A DNA stretch of 6,441 nt from Acidobacteriota bacterium. GTDB taxonomy: Bacteria; Acidobacteriota; Thermoanaerobaculia; Multivoradales; JAHEKO01. The notes below the pieces were generated by a model. That model ran no database searches and was not told the origin of the DNA. It saw nothing but the letters and a program-made list of their open reading frames with translations. Each line of letters opens with the position of its first letter. Positions within the stretch are counted from its first letter, which is position 1. Positions 1-5,171 of this stretch are shown here, piece by piece. Made by a program: the position numbers and the translations under genes. Location of the stretch: NCBI GenBank assembly GCA_006227875.1, contig SBFI01000035.1, positions 1 to 6,441 of the forward strand, read 5' to 3'.

Positions 1-441
1 CCGGAGCCCACCAAGACACCCAGCAAACCGGAGCCATCCAAGACCGAGAGCGACACCCCACCGGTGCCGGCGCCGAGCCGTGCCGAGCCCAAGCAGCGGA
101 TGGGCTCCCCTACCGGCAGCTCCCTGGGAACCTCCGCCTTTGGTGCGGCTGTCGGCGGTCTGGACAATCCTGACTTTGTCTACAGCTACTACATCGACCA
201 GATGCTGGCCCTGATCAGCGCCAACTGGCTGCGTCCCTCGCTCGGCGCCGGGGTCGAGGCCATCGTCCATTTCCGTATCCACCGGGACGGTAAGATCTCC
301 GACGTCCGTATCATCCGCTCCTCGGGCTACAATTCCTTCGATCTGGCCGGCTTGCGGGCAGTACAGCTTGCCGCCCCTTTTCCCCGCTTCCCCCAGAGCT
401 ACCAGCACGACACGCTGGGGGTTAATCTGATTCTCAGGTAG
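1..441 (+). CDS. TonB/TolA-family energy transducer, C-terminal part (5' end outside window)
   Basis: The reading frame is open from the first base, so the gene begins upstream; 146 residues are visible. Residues 1-40 are a Pro/Lys/Glu/Ser-rich linker of the kind that spans the periplasm in TonB and TolA proteins. From about residue 64 to the end is a TonB-C-like fold. It has an ANWLRPS segment near its start, a VHFRIHRDGKISDVRI strand pair, SSGYNSFDLAGLRAV (the typical S-G-xx-xxD-xAAxxAV helix) and a short hydrophobic last strand, LGVNLILR. By family knowledge this part crosses to the outer membrane side and contacts TolB/Pal or a receptor, using proton-motive force from TolQR/ExbBD. Its place 22 bp before tolB argues for the TolA role, although the domain itself reads more like generic TonB. 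No inner-membrane anchor can be seen because it would lie upstream. Confidence 0.85.
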   Translation, partial: PEPTKTPSKPEPSKTESDTPPVPAPSRAEPKQRMGSPTGSSLGTSAFGAAVGGLDNPDFVYSYYIDQMLALISANWLRPSLGAGVEAIVHFRIHRDGKISDVRIIRSSGYNSFDLAGLRAVQLAAPFPRFPQSYQHDTLGVNLILR

Positions 442-463
442 GAACCATTCGAGGACACCGCTC

Positions 464-1828
464 ATGAAGCGATCGACGATCCGACACATCCCGACCGCCG
501 TGCTGCTGGTCTTGCTGACCGGCGCCATGGCGGCCGTTTCCCAGCAGCCTGGAGCTCAAGAACCGCCCGTGCCCGGTGGCGAAGATGTAACCGTTGTGCT
601 CGAGGGCCGCTTGCGGTCTCAGTTCAGGCTCGCGATTCCGGAGTTCGATGGTCTGGCGCTCCTCTCCCCGGACCTCAGGCGCGCAGCCGACGAGATCGAC
701 CGGACACTGCGCTCCGATCTCGAAGCCAGCAGGGTCTTCAGGCTGCAAGGGCCCGAGGATCTCTCCGTGCTGGCCCTGACCGGAGACCTGACGAGGGATT
801 TCGAGCTCTACCGGTCGCTCCAGAACGAGCTGGTGCTGGAGGTGGACGTCAGACCGGAGGGCGACAAGGTGGTGATCGAGGGCCGTCTGTACCACCTGGA
901 GAGCGGCGACTCGATTCTCGGCAAGCGCTATCGCGGCAGTCCCGCGGTTGCACGACGTATCGCCCACACCTTTGCAGACGAGATCATCCTGGCGCTCAGT
1001 GGCCGCCAGGGCGTCGCCCTCAGCCAGATCGCCTTCTACTCCGATAGGAGCGGCTTCAAGGAGATCTATCTCATGGATTACGACGGGGCCAACCAACGCC
1101 CCGTCACCGCCCACAAGTCGATCTCGCTCACACCCGATTGGAGTCGGGCCGGAGACACGATCGCCTATGTCTCCTACTTTTCCGGCGCCCCGGGCATCTA
1201 TCTCGTCGACCTGGCCACCGGACGCAAACAGCCGGTCGTCACCGAGGGCTCGCTCAACATCTCACCTTCGTTCTCACCGGATGGACGTAAAATCGTCTTT
1301 GGTCGCTCCCTGGGTAGCGGTAACACCGAGATCTTTGTCGCCAACCGCGACGGGACCGGTCTGCAGCAGCTGACCCACTCATCCGGGATCGACACCAACC
1401 CCGCCTGGAGCCCTTCGGGTCGAGAGATCGCCTTTACCTCCAGCCGGGCCGGCAATCCCAACATCTATGTAATGGACGCCGAAGGTGCCAATCTGCGCCG
1501 GCTGACCTTCGAGGGTGACTACAACGACGGGGCCGCCTGGAGCCCGGACGGAACCCGTATCGCCTACGCTTCGCGGCGGTCGGGGCGGTTCGACATCGCG
1601 CTGACCGACGTCGTGACGCTCGAGAGCCGGCTGCTCACCTCGGGCCCGGGCAGCAACGAGACGCCCTCGTTCTCACCCGATGGCCGGCAGATCGTTTTTG
1701 CCTCCAAACGACGAAGCAGCAGCACCAGAACCCAGGTCTACAAGATCGAATTGGACGGCTCCGGGATACGGCAGCTGACAAAGGAAGGTAACAATTTTTC
1801 GCCCTCATGGTCCGGCTTTCCAAAATAG
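464..1828 (+). CDS. tolB: Tol-Pal system beta-propeller protein TolB
   Basis: Periplasmic component of the Tol-Pal machine, which links the inner-membrane TolQRA motor to outer-membrane Pal and helps the outer membrane constrict at division. The 454-residue product matches the usual TolB length. Residues 1-24 are a Sec signal peptide (MKRST..., hydrophobic TAVLLVLLTG, AMA-type cleavage site). Residues about 42-180 form the N-terminal TolB domain (VTVVLEGRL, RLAIPEFDG, a Leu-rich DLRRAADEIDRTLRSDLEASRVF stretch). Residues about 185-454 form the propeller, with blade motifs at 224-235 (PDWSRAGDTIAY), 268-279 (PSFSPDGRKIVF), 313-324 (PAWSPSGREIAF), 357-368 (AAWSPDGTRIAY) and 401-412 (PSFSPDGRQIVF), and a closing SPSWS at 446-450. 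The ATG start has GAGGA at 451-455, eight bases upstream. It is 22 bp after the TonB/TolA-like gene, so probably in the same operon. Confidence 0.96.
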   Translation: MKRSTIRHIPTAVLLVLLTGAMAAVSQQPGAQEPPVPGGEDVTVVLEGRLRSQFRLAIPEFDGLALLSPDLRRAADEIDRTLRSDLEASRVFRLQGPEDLSVLALTGDLTRDFELYRSLQNELVLEVDVRPEGDKVVIEGRLYHLESGDSILGKRYRGSPAVARRIAHTFADEIILALSGRQGVALSQIAFYSDRSGFKEIYLMDYDGANQRPVTAHKSISLTPDWSRAGDTIAYVSYFSGAPGIYLVDLATGRKQPVVTEGSLNISPSFSPDGRKIVFGRSLGSGNTEIFVANRDGTGLQQLTHSSGIDTNPAWSPSGREIAFTSSRAGNPNIYVMDAEGANLRRLTFEGDYNDGAAWSPDGTRIAYASRRSGRFDIALTDVVTLESRLLTSGPGSNETPSFSPDGRQIVFASKRRSSSTRTQVYKIELDGSGIRQLTKEGNNFSPSWSGFPK

Positions 1829-1830
1829 CC

Positions 1831-1870
1831 TGCTATGCTATTGAAGATTCGAGAAATGTTCTGCTACAGT
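1831..1870 (+). promoter_or_regulatory. Possible weak sigma70-type promoter before pal
   Basis: The 113-bp gap between tolB and pal is noticeably richer in A and T than the surrounding genes. It contains TTGAAG (1841-1846), an 18-bp spacer and TACAGT (1865-1870), each matching four of six consensus positions. A second option is an extended -10, TGCTATGCT (1831-1839), with no convincing -35. A separate pal promoter inside the tol-pal cluster would make sense because Pal is far more abundant than TolB, but this call rests on weak motif matches only. Confidence 0.22.
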
Positions 1871-1941
1871 AGGCCGGACATCGGAATAGACACCTCTTGA
1901 CGGGAATCAAAAAACCTAGAAGACGCTCGAAGGAGAACTCT

Positions 1942-2511
1942 ATGAACCGCAAGTGGATGGTGACGGTATGGATCGGTGTGCTCGGAGTGTCGGTGCTGAT
2001 GTTGGGTTGCCCCAAGAAGAAACCAGCTCCTGCTCCGGTAGATACCGAGACAACGACGGTTGCCCCGGCTGAGGATGTGGCCCAACCGACGGCGCCCTCG
2101 ACGCAAGAAGACAAGACACCCGATCCTCTCGCCGGCGACATCGTCGAGGCCATGGAGTATGCCTATCAGCAGGGTCTCTTGGGCGACGTCTACTTCGACT
2201 TCGACAAGTACGACCTGAAACCGGAGTCTCGCGAGCGGCTGGCCAAGAATGTCGAGTTCATGAAGGCTCATCCCGAGTTCCTGTTTACTATCGAGGGCCA
2301 CTGCGACGAGCGCGGCACGATCGATTACAACCTCGCCCTGGGGGATCGTCGTGCAACCGCGGCCCGCAATTACTTGACGTCCCTTGGTGCCAGGATGGAC
2401 AACATCAAGATCATCAGCTTTGGCGAAGAGCGGCCGGTATGCAGCGTCTCCGCCGAGAGCTGCTGGTGGAGGAACCGTCGGGCTCACTTCGTGATCACCG
2501 GCCGTTCCTAA
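1942..2511 (+). CDS. pal: Peptidoglycan-associated lipoprotein Pal
   Basis: Outer-membrane lipoprotein that binds peptidoglycan and is the outer-membrane partner of TolB. The product is 189 residues. Residues 1-22 are a lipoprotein signal peptide ending VLMLGC, with Cys23 the likely lipidated residue; Met and Leu at -3 and -2 are less usual than L-A/S-G-C. Residues 24-65 are a Lys/Pro/Thr-rich linker. Residues about 82-187 are an OmpA-like domain with VYFDFDKYDL (83-92), GHCDERGT (119-126), NLALGDRRA (130-138) and the late NRRAHFVI (178-185). The Asp and Arg of the NLALGDRRA block correspond to the diaminopimelate-binding residues of the family. The frame is open further upstream to a TTG at 1897, but the ATG at 1942 has AGGAG at 1931-1935 (six-base spacing) and starts directly at the signal peptide. 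Cys167 and Cys174 flank the stretch before NRRA and could form a disulfide. Confidence 0.96.
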   Translation: MNRKWMVTVWIGVLGVSVLMLGCPKKKPAPAPVDTETTTVAPAEDVAQPTAPSTQEDKTPDPLAGDIVEAMEYAYQQGLLGDVYFDFDKYDLKPESRERLAKNVEFMKAHPEFLFTIEGHCDERGTIDYNLALGDRRATAARNYLTSLGARMDNIKIISFGEERPVCSVSAESCWWRNRRAHFVITGRS

Positions 2512-2524
2512 AGTCGAGGGGAAG

Positions 2525-3328
2525 TTGCCCAGAGTGAGCCGCTTTCTAGCTGCAAGTCTCTTGCTGCCCGTCGCATTCTCGATAATCGGCTGTGTCTCGA
2601 GCCGGGACATCGAAGATATCCAGGCGCAGCTGAGCGACATACAGCGTCAGGTTCTCCAACTGCAGAAGCAGACCTCGAGCAAGGAAGAGGTCACCGACCT
2701 GAGGGACGAGATCGCCTCCCAGACCGAATCTCTTCTCAAGTCCGAGGCCGATGTGCAGGTCTCGGTGCAAGGGTTGTCGGCGCAGATCGATCAACTGCAG
2801 GCCAATCTCGAAGACACCAACTTTCGCTTGGCCCAGCTGTCCCAACAGATCGCCGCCACCAATCAGGAGCTCAAGGCGGTCAGAACGGCCCTGGGCGCCA
2901 GTGCGGGCAACGGCGGAACCTCGCAGCCCGTGGCCCCCACATCCGATCCCCAGGCCCTCTATCAAACCGCCTACAACGATTACCTGCGGGGCAACTACGA
3001 CCTGGCAGTGCTGGGTTTTCGGCAGTACCTGGAGTCGTTCCCCGACACCGAGCTGGCGGACAACGCCTCCTACTGGATCGGGGAGTCCTATTACAGCCAG
3101 GGCAAGTATCAGCAGGCGATTCGGGAGTTCGACGGCATACTGCGTCGTTACCCGAGAAGCGACAAGCTGGCCAGCGCCCTGCTAAAGAAGGGCTACGCCT
3201 ACCTGGAGCTCGGCCAGCGGGAGCAGGGCGTGGTCCAGCTGCAGCATGTGATTCGGGAGTATCCAAGCACCGACGAAGCGAATCTCGCCCGTCAGAGAAT
3301 GCGCGACCTGGGTATTGACGGTCCGTAG
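2525..3328 (+). CDS. cpoB: Cell division coordinator CpoB/YbgF, predicted lipoprotein form
   Basis: Last gene of the tol-pal cluster. In E. coli, CpoB (YbgF) binds TolA and adjusts PBP1B activity so that peptidoglycan synthesis and outer-membrane constriction stay coupled. The product is 267 residues, close to the family norm. Residues 1-22 are a signal peptide ending FSIIGC, with Cys23 a likely lipidation site, whereas the E. coli protein is soluble. Residues about 27-121 are a heptad-rich coiled coil full of Gln and Leu (trimerisation region in the family). A Gly/Ser/Pro linker at about 124-139 follows. Three TPR-like repeats sit at about 141-173, 178-210 and 212-247, each ending in a Y/F-P turn (ESFP, RRYP, REYP). 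The TTG start at 2525 is favoured because GAGG at 2516-2519 lies five bases before it; a GTG at 2534 is an alternative that keeps the whole signal peptide. It starts 13 bp after pal. Confidence 0.93.
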   Translation: MPRVSRFLAASLLLPVAFSIIGCVSSRDIEDIQAQLSDIQRQVLQLQKQTSSKEEVTDLRDEIASQTESLLKSEADVQVSVQGLSAQIDQLQANLEDTNFRLAQLSQQIAATNQELKAVRTALGASAGNGGTSQPVAPTSDPQALYQTAYNDYLRGNYDLAVLGFRQYLESFPDTELADNASYWIGESYYSQGKYQQAIREFDGILRRYPRSDKLASALLKKGYAYLELGQREQGVVQLQHVIREYPSTDEANLARQRMRDLGIDGP

Positions 3329-3347
3329 AGTTACCGCTAGACTTTGC

Positions 3348-3378
3348 CAGCGTCGCACGTGAGTGCGGCGCTGTTTTT
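3348..3378 (+). terminator. Intrinsic terminator of the tol-pal cluster
   Basis: An 11-bp stem (3348-3358 with 3363-3373, one G-U pair) closes a four-base GTGA loop, which as RNA is a GNRA tetraloop. It is followed at once by five T residues (3374-3378). It begins 20 bp after the cpoB stop codon. This is a complete rho-independent terminator, so rpsT should be transcribed from its own promoter. Confidence 0.9.
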
Positions 3379-3385
3379 CGTCACG

Positions 3386-3566
3386 AGCCTGCATCATCCA
3401 TGAGCCCCACGCCATAATGCCGCGATCGGACACCATCTCGAGCCGTACTCGGACCTCGCATCCTCGACATACCTACAGGTATGCCTCCGGTGCGAAGCCC
3501 TCCGTGCGGCCCGATCTGGCGACCGCTTGCGACATTCTGCTCGCGCAGTCATGAATGATGCAGGCT
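3386..3566. repeat. 181-bp palindromic element with 18-bp terminal inverted repeats
   Basis: The ends are AGCCTGCATCATCCATGA (3386-3403) and TCATGAATGATGCAGGCT (3549-3566), inverted copies matching at 17 of 18 positions. Further helices nest inside in strict order: 3413-3423 with 3529-3539 (9 of 11 pairs), 3424-3429 with 3511-3516 (6 bp), 3442-3448 with 3504-3510 (7 bp, one G-U), 3456-3460 with 3491-3495 (5 bp) and 3468-3473 with 3478-3483 (6 bp, TACA loop). The whole block can therefore fold into one long imperfect hairpin. It also carries two near-direct copies of CCTCCG(G)TGCG (3484-3494 and 3499-3508). No transposase and no clear target-site duplication are visible. It may be a dispersed palindromic repeat (MITE- or REP-like) or a structured leader of rpsT; the sequence alone cannot decide. 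A 63-codon frame through it (3363-3554) has no gene-like character. Confidence 0.75.
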
Positions 3567-3589
3567 AGGTAGCTCGGAGAGAGAAGAAG

Positions 3590-3856
3590 ATGGCAAATAT
3601 CAAATCGGCTGAGAAGAGGATCCGACAGACGCTGCGGCAGCGGTCACGCAACCGGGCCGAGCGCTCGCGGATGCGCTCCGCGGTCAAGGAGCTGCGCAAG
3701 GTCATCGCCGACGGCGACAAGGGCAAAGCCGAGGAGCTCCTGCCCGGGACCCTCAGCCTGATCGACCGCACGGCGCAAAAGAAGATCATCCACCGCCGCG
3801 CCGCCGCCCGCAGCAAGTCGAGGCTTGTGCGCTCGGTGAAGCAGCTGTCGGCGTAG
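3590..3856 (+). CDS. rpsT: 30S ribosomal protein S20
   Basis: Small-subunit protein that binds the 5' domain and helix 44 region of 16S rRNA early in assembly. The 88-residue product matches the family length. Family hallmarks are the start MANIKSAEKRIRQ, the Arg-rich RQRSRNRAERSRMRSAVKELRK segment in the first helix, and the later KKIIHRRAAARSKSRL helix with conserved Ala/Lys/Arg spacing. The protein is strongly basic throughout. The ATG follows a purine-rich run, GGAGAGAGAAGAAG, with GGAG (3576-3579) ten bases from the start. It is monocistronic here: a terminator and a palindromic element lie upstream, and a convergent gene lies downstream. No convincing promoter was found; if transcription starts upstream of 3386, the whole palindromic element would form the 5' leader. 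Confidence 0.97.
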   Translation: MANIKSAEKRIRQTLRQRSRNRAERSRMRSAVKELRKVIADGDKGKAEELLPGTLSLIDRTAQKKIIHRRAAARSKSRLVRSVKQLSA

Positions 3857-3875
3857 GACACACCTCCACAATAAA

Positions 3876-3930
3876 GGGGCTTAGGGGCTTAGCCCACCCA
3901 CTCTCCCACCCGGGCTTAGGGGCGTAGGGG
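3876..3930 (+). repeat. GGGGCTTA octamer copies in the rpsT 3' flank
   Basis: Two perfect tandem copies of GGGGCTTA lie at 3876-3891. After a C-rich insert come CGGGCTTA (3911-3918), GGGGCGTA (3919-3926) and a trailing GGGG (3927-3930). The + strand thus carries five G-runs separated by CTTA or CGTA, with one 24-base interruption, starting 19 bp after the rpsT stop codon. Confidence 0.7.
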
Positions 3931-4026
3931 TTCCCCCGCCCAGCCGGCACGGAGGCCGGCCGCTTCATCCCAGCAGCCACTCGGTTGTTATGGGTGGGAG
4001 GGTGTGCCCCTAAGCCCCTAGGCCCT
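3876..4026. repeat. Long inverted repeat between the converging ends of rpsT and lptE
   Basis: Two arms can pair as one interrupted hairpin. The outer helix pairs 3876-3892 with 4010-4026 (17 bp, two G-U pairs). The inner helix pairs 3899-3911 with 3992-4004 (13 bp, one G-U pair). They are separated by a small internal loop (6 and 5 bases). The tip, 3912-3991, holds a smaller hairpin, GCCGGC-ACGGAG-GCCGGC (3943-3960). No T-run follows either side, so it is not a standard intrinsic terminator, but its position suits a shared 3' end for both transcripts. Read from either strand the fold is similar. Confidence 0.75.
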
Positions 4027-4046
4027 CAAGCCCCTATGCCCTCTCG
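4007..4046 (-). repeat. Five degenerate octamers (CCCCTAAG type) in the lptE 3' flank; G-quadruplex motif on the - strand
   Basis: On the + strand the units are CCCCTAAG, CCCCTAGG, CCCTCAAG, CCCCTATG and CCCTCTCG, in exact 8-bp register. Read on the - strand this gives five G-runs of three or four bases (4041-4039, 4034-4031, 4025-4023, 4018-4015, 4010-4007) separated by loops of four or five bases. That meets the usual G-quadruplex rule. The array begins 11 bp after the lptE stop codon, so the lptE transcript would carry it in its 3' untranslated part. The units are the reverse complement of the octamers at 3876-3930. Confidence 0.7.
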
Positions 4047-4057
4047 GGCGGCGGGGG

Positions 4058-4579
4058 TCAGAATCCCTCCAGCAGATCAATCACCAACGTCTGCGCAAAA
4101 TCCACCGAAACGATCTGGATCGTCCGGTCCTCGGGATCGAAGACCGTGGCCTCGTCCAGCTCGAGCTCGTAGTTGTCGCGAAAGTTGTAGAGCGGCTGTT
4201 CCCAGATGAGCTCGTCGTTGTCGGTCCGCGTGAAGTCCATGTCGGCGCGGATGGAGATCTGCCACTCCTCGGCCCGGCCCTGGGGATCGAAGGTTACCGG
4301 CCGCACGGTAAAGGCCGTCAGCGTGCCACTCAGTATGGCGTCGGCTTCTTCCCGATTGGTGGCAATGGTAAAGCGTCTACGGGTCACCAGCTCGTTGATG
4401 ATCGCGCGGGTCATGGTCAGCTCGATCTGAGGTCTGGTGGTCCGATTTTTCAGCGGCTCGACAAAGATCGACTCGATGTCCTCCGGAAGCGTGCTGGTCT
4501 GCCCGATGAGTCCATAGCCGCAGCCCGCCAACACCGCAACCACACCGAGTACCACTGCCAACATGACAATCTTCTTCAA
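4058..4579 (-). CDS. lptE: LPS-assembly lipoprotein LptE-like protein
   Basis: LptE is the outer-membrane lipoprotein that plugs the LptD barrel in the LPS export machine. The product from the chosen start is 173 residues, the usual size. It has a lipoprotein signal, MKKIVMLAVVLGVVAVLAGC, with a perfect LAGC lipobox (Cys20), and the characteristic Cys-Gly-Tyr directly after it. The mature part has family features: SIFVEPLKNRTTRPQIE (about 38-53), a helix with LTMTRAIINELVTRRRF (54-70), then beta strands with ADAILSGTLTAF (79-90) and EWQISIRADMDF (105-116), and a C-terminal helix ending LLEGF. The TTG at 4579 is chosen over an ATG at 4594 because GGAGG sits eight bases before it. It follows nusB by 16 bp and is probably co-transcribed. 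LptE sequences diverge strongly, so identification rests on lipobox, CGY, length and overall pattern. Confidence 0.87.
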   Translation of the reverse strand: MKKIVMLAVVLGVVAVLAGCGYGLIGQTSTLPEDIESIFVEPLKNRTTRPQIELTMTRAIINELVTRRRFTIATNREEADAILSGTLTAFTVRPVTFDPQGRAEEWQISIRADMDFTRTDNDELIWEQPLYNFRDNYELELDEATVFDPEDRTIQIVSVDFAQTLVIDLLEGF

Positions 4580-4587
4580 GCCTTTGA

Positions 4588-4592
4588 CCTCC
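4588..4592 (-). promoter_or_regulatory. GGAGG ribosome-binding site deciding the lptE start
   Basis: On the - strand a perfect GGAGG is followed by eight bases and then TTG-AAG-AAG. The site overlaps the G of an in-frame ATG (4594-4592), which itself has no purine-rich site in front of it. Starting at the TTG gives a classic MKK lipoprotein signal, so this codon is the likelier start. Confidence 0.75.
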
Positions 4593-4595
4593 ATT

Positions 4596-5054
4596 TCAGG
4601 TGAGAGTACCGGGGAATGAGTGGCGCTTGAGGATGCCATCGAGCAAGCCGTTGACAAACCGCCCCGACTGCTCCGAGCCGAACTCCTTGGCCAGCTCGAT
4701 GGCCTCATCCAGAATCACCAACTTTGGCACATCGGTCTGGTAGAGAAACTCGTACACCGCCAGACGAAGTATGTTGCGATCCACCGGCGGCATGCGCTCC
4801 AGCCGCCAGTGCTCCGCCTGCTGCCGGATGAGGTCGTCGATCTCCTGTTGATGACTGAGCGTGCCTTCCACCAGCGACCGGGCATAGCTGAAAGCCCGCT
4901 CCGCCGCCGACCCACTCTCGGTCGCCGGTGGTGGCTCGACCGTGTACTCGGTCGGGCGAAACTCGGCCAGCACCTGCTTGCCCTCGGCACCGCCGACATC
5001 GCTCTGGTAAAGCATCTGGAGAGCCATCTCCCGGGCCTGTCGACGGGTGCTCAT
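4596..5054 (-). CDS. nusB: Transcription antitermination factor NusB
   Basis: NusB binds boxA RNA together with NusE (S10) and supports antitermination on rRNA operons. The product is 152 residues, typical for the all-helical NusB fold. Conserved blocks are RRQAREMALQMLYQ (4-17), EHWRLERMPPVDRNILRLAV (81-100), and DEAIELAKEFGSEQSGRFVN (116-135) followed by GLLDGI. A mid-protein insert rich in Pro, Glu and Ala (about 33-50) is longer than in compact NusB proteins. ATG at 5054 is preferred, with GAGGG ten bases upstream (5069-5065); an in-frame TTG at 5060 would add two residues. It is the first gene of a likely nusB-lptE pair. The upstream gene, meaB, ends 117 bp earlier, leaving room for a promoter, though none is convincing. 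Confidence 0.96.
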   Translation of the reverse strand: MSTRRQAREMALQMLYQSDVGGAEGKQVLAEFRPTEYTVEPPPATESGSAAERAFSYARSLVEGTLSHQQEIDDLIRQQAEHWRLERMPPVDRNILRLAVYEFLYQTDVPKLVILDEAIELAKEFGSEQSGRFVNGLLDGILKRHSFPGTLT

Positions 5055-5171
5055 CCCCAAGCTACCCTCATCTCAAAGAACCTCTCACCTTTCTCGCTTC
5101 CTCGGCACGAGACGGCTAACACTCGACTCGTCCCCTGTACCGTTGAACGTATCGGCTCGGGCGGGCGCCTG

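Noticed and set aside
434..1114. 226-codon frame on the - strand opposite tolB
   Set aside because: It is fully antisense to the recognised TolB coding region, shows no domain, and has no ribosome-binding site.
1897..1941. 15-residue upstream extension of Pal starting at TTG
   Set aside because: No ribosome-binding site, and it would place a basic stretch in front of a normal signal peptide. The ATG at 1942 has AGGAG at the right distance.
1864..2640. 258-codon frame on the - strand opposite pal
   Set aside because: Antisense to Pal, which has unmistakable OmpA-domain motifs; no support for a second gene.
3527..3555. rpsT promoter TTGCGA with a -10 near 3550
   Set aside because: The best -10 options (CATGAA or ATGAAT) match only three of six positions and lie inside the terminal inverted repeat, so the match is no better than background.
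3386..3566. tRNA or other standard RNA gene in the stretch before rpsT
   Set aside because: No T-arm GTTCGAN-type sequence, no cloverleaf and no CCA-adjacent acceptor pairing were found. The fold is one long hairpin instead.
3857..4057. CRISPR array or insertion sequence between rpsT and lptE
   Set aside because: The repeats are 8 bp with no spacers, and no transposase frame is present. The pattern is a short-period tandem and inverted repeat.
4580..4708. N-terminal extension of LptE overlapping the nusB end
   Set aside because: The extra residues are Ser/Arg-rich, carry no signal-peptide character, and would bury the lipoprotein signal inside the protein. The TTG at 4579 with GGAGG is better.
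5055..5171. Promoter or meaB terminator in the 117-bp gap before nusB
   Set aside because: Only a 5-bp stem without a T-run and poor -35/-10 matches were found on the - strand; not enough to call.
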